In this document: piece by piece, positions 5,239 through 5,272 of the stretch | Layout: each line of letters opens with the position of its first letter | How positions within the stretch are numbered: the first letter of the stretch is position 1 | Assembly (NCBI GenBank): GCA_903837445.1 | Contig: CAILUR010000257.1 | Coordinates: 1-5,272, forward strand | Reading direction: 5' to 3' | DNA from: an uncultured bacterium | GTDB lineage: Bacteria; Oederibacteriota; PGYV01; CAILUR01 | DNA length: 5,272 nt | Program-made: the position numbers and the translations under genes | The notes under the pieces: generated by a model | What the model was told of the DNA's origin: nothing | What the model saw: the letters and a program-made list of their open reading frames with translations, nothing else | Database searches by the model: none

Positions 5239-5272
5239 ACACACCTTAGTACACAACACACCTTAGTACACA
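5239..5272. repeat. 17-bp tandem repeat at the right window edge
   Basis: The unit ACACACCTTAGTACACA is present twice without mismatch (5239-5255 and 5256-5272) and reaches the end of the window, so the array may continue. It lies 90 bases upstream of the PilZ start and is non-coding if the ATG at 5150 is correct. Confidence 0.85.

Noticed and set aside
5151..5261. A 37-residue N-terminal extension of the PilZ protein starting MCCVLRCVLYC
   Set aside because: It is the translation of a tandem repeat and AT-rich leader, while a strong AGGAGGT stands just before the internal ATG at 5150, where the conserved PilZ sequence begins.

Overview
The window is a bacterial chromosomal segment of moderate to low GC, read with the standard genetic code and Shine-Dalgarno starts. 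It carries five genes: groEL, a dnaJ-family gene, a MerR-type regulator fused to a degenerate GGDEF domain, a small VirB2/TrbC-like membrane protein, and a convergent PilZ-domain gene. The lineage cannot be fixed from the sequence. The GroEL is an ordinary group I bacterial chaperonin. The short-period tandem repeats at both window edges, the truncated DnaJ and the unusual MerR-GGDEF protein would fit an uncultured or deeply branching Gram-negative-type phylum (for example Omnitrophota, Elusimicrobiota or Desantisbacteria-like lineages), but this is a guess.

Layout: 1-107 is a tandem repeat with a 20-bp unit that decays into a 7-bp repeat, running off the left edge. groEL (148-1779) follows with a strong ribosome binding site and ends at a strong, apparently bidirectional terminator (1812-1846). 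The gap 1850-2189 holds no convincing gene. It contains a 202-bp fold-back element (1860-2061) with 35-bp imperfect inverted ends, then an AT-rich leader before dnaJ (2190-3281). The dnaJ product has a J domain, a long Gly/Phe region and four zinc-binding repeats, but stops before the usual C-terminal dimerisation segment. A near-consensus extended sigma70 promoter (3373-3401) drives the merR-GGDEF gene (3447-4334), which ends in a clear terminator (4359-4383). A small membrane protein gene (4417-4755) follows at once. It meets, tail to tail with 2 bp between stops, the minus-strand PilZ gene (4758-5150). The right edge has a 17-bp tandem repeat (5239-5272).

Functionally, the left half is protein folding (GroEL and an Hsp40), without groES, dnaK or grpE in view. 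The right half suggests nucleotide second-messenger signalling: a MerR DNA-binding domain carrying a catalytically dead-looking GGDEF fold, and a PilZ domain with intact c-di-GMP-binding motifs. A dnaJ gene followed by a MerR-type regulator recalls the dnaJ-hspR and cbpA-cbpM arrangements, and a HAIR-like inverted repeat (spacer 6 instead of 7) sits inside the small membrane gene. The most interesting items are the MerR-degenerate GGDEF fusion next to dnaJ, the fold-back element after groEL, and the HAIR-like site.
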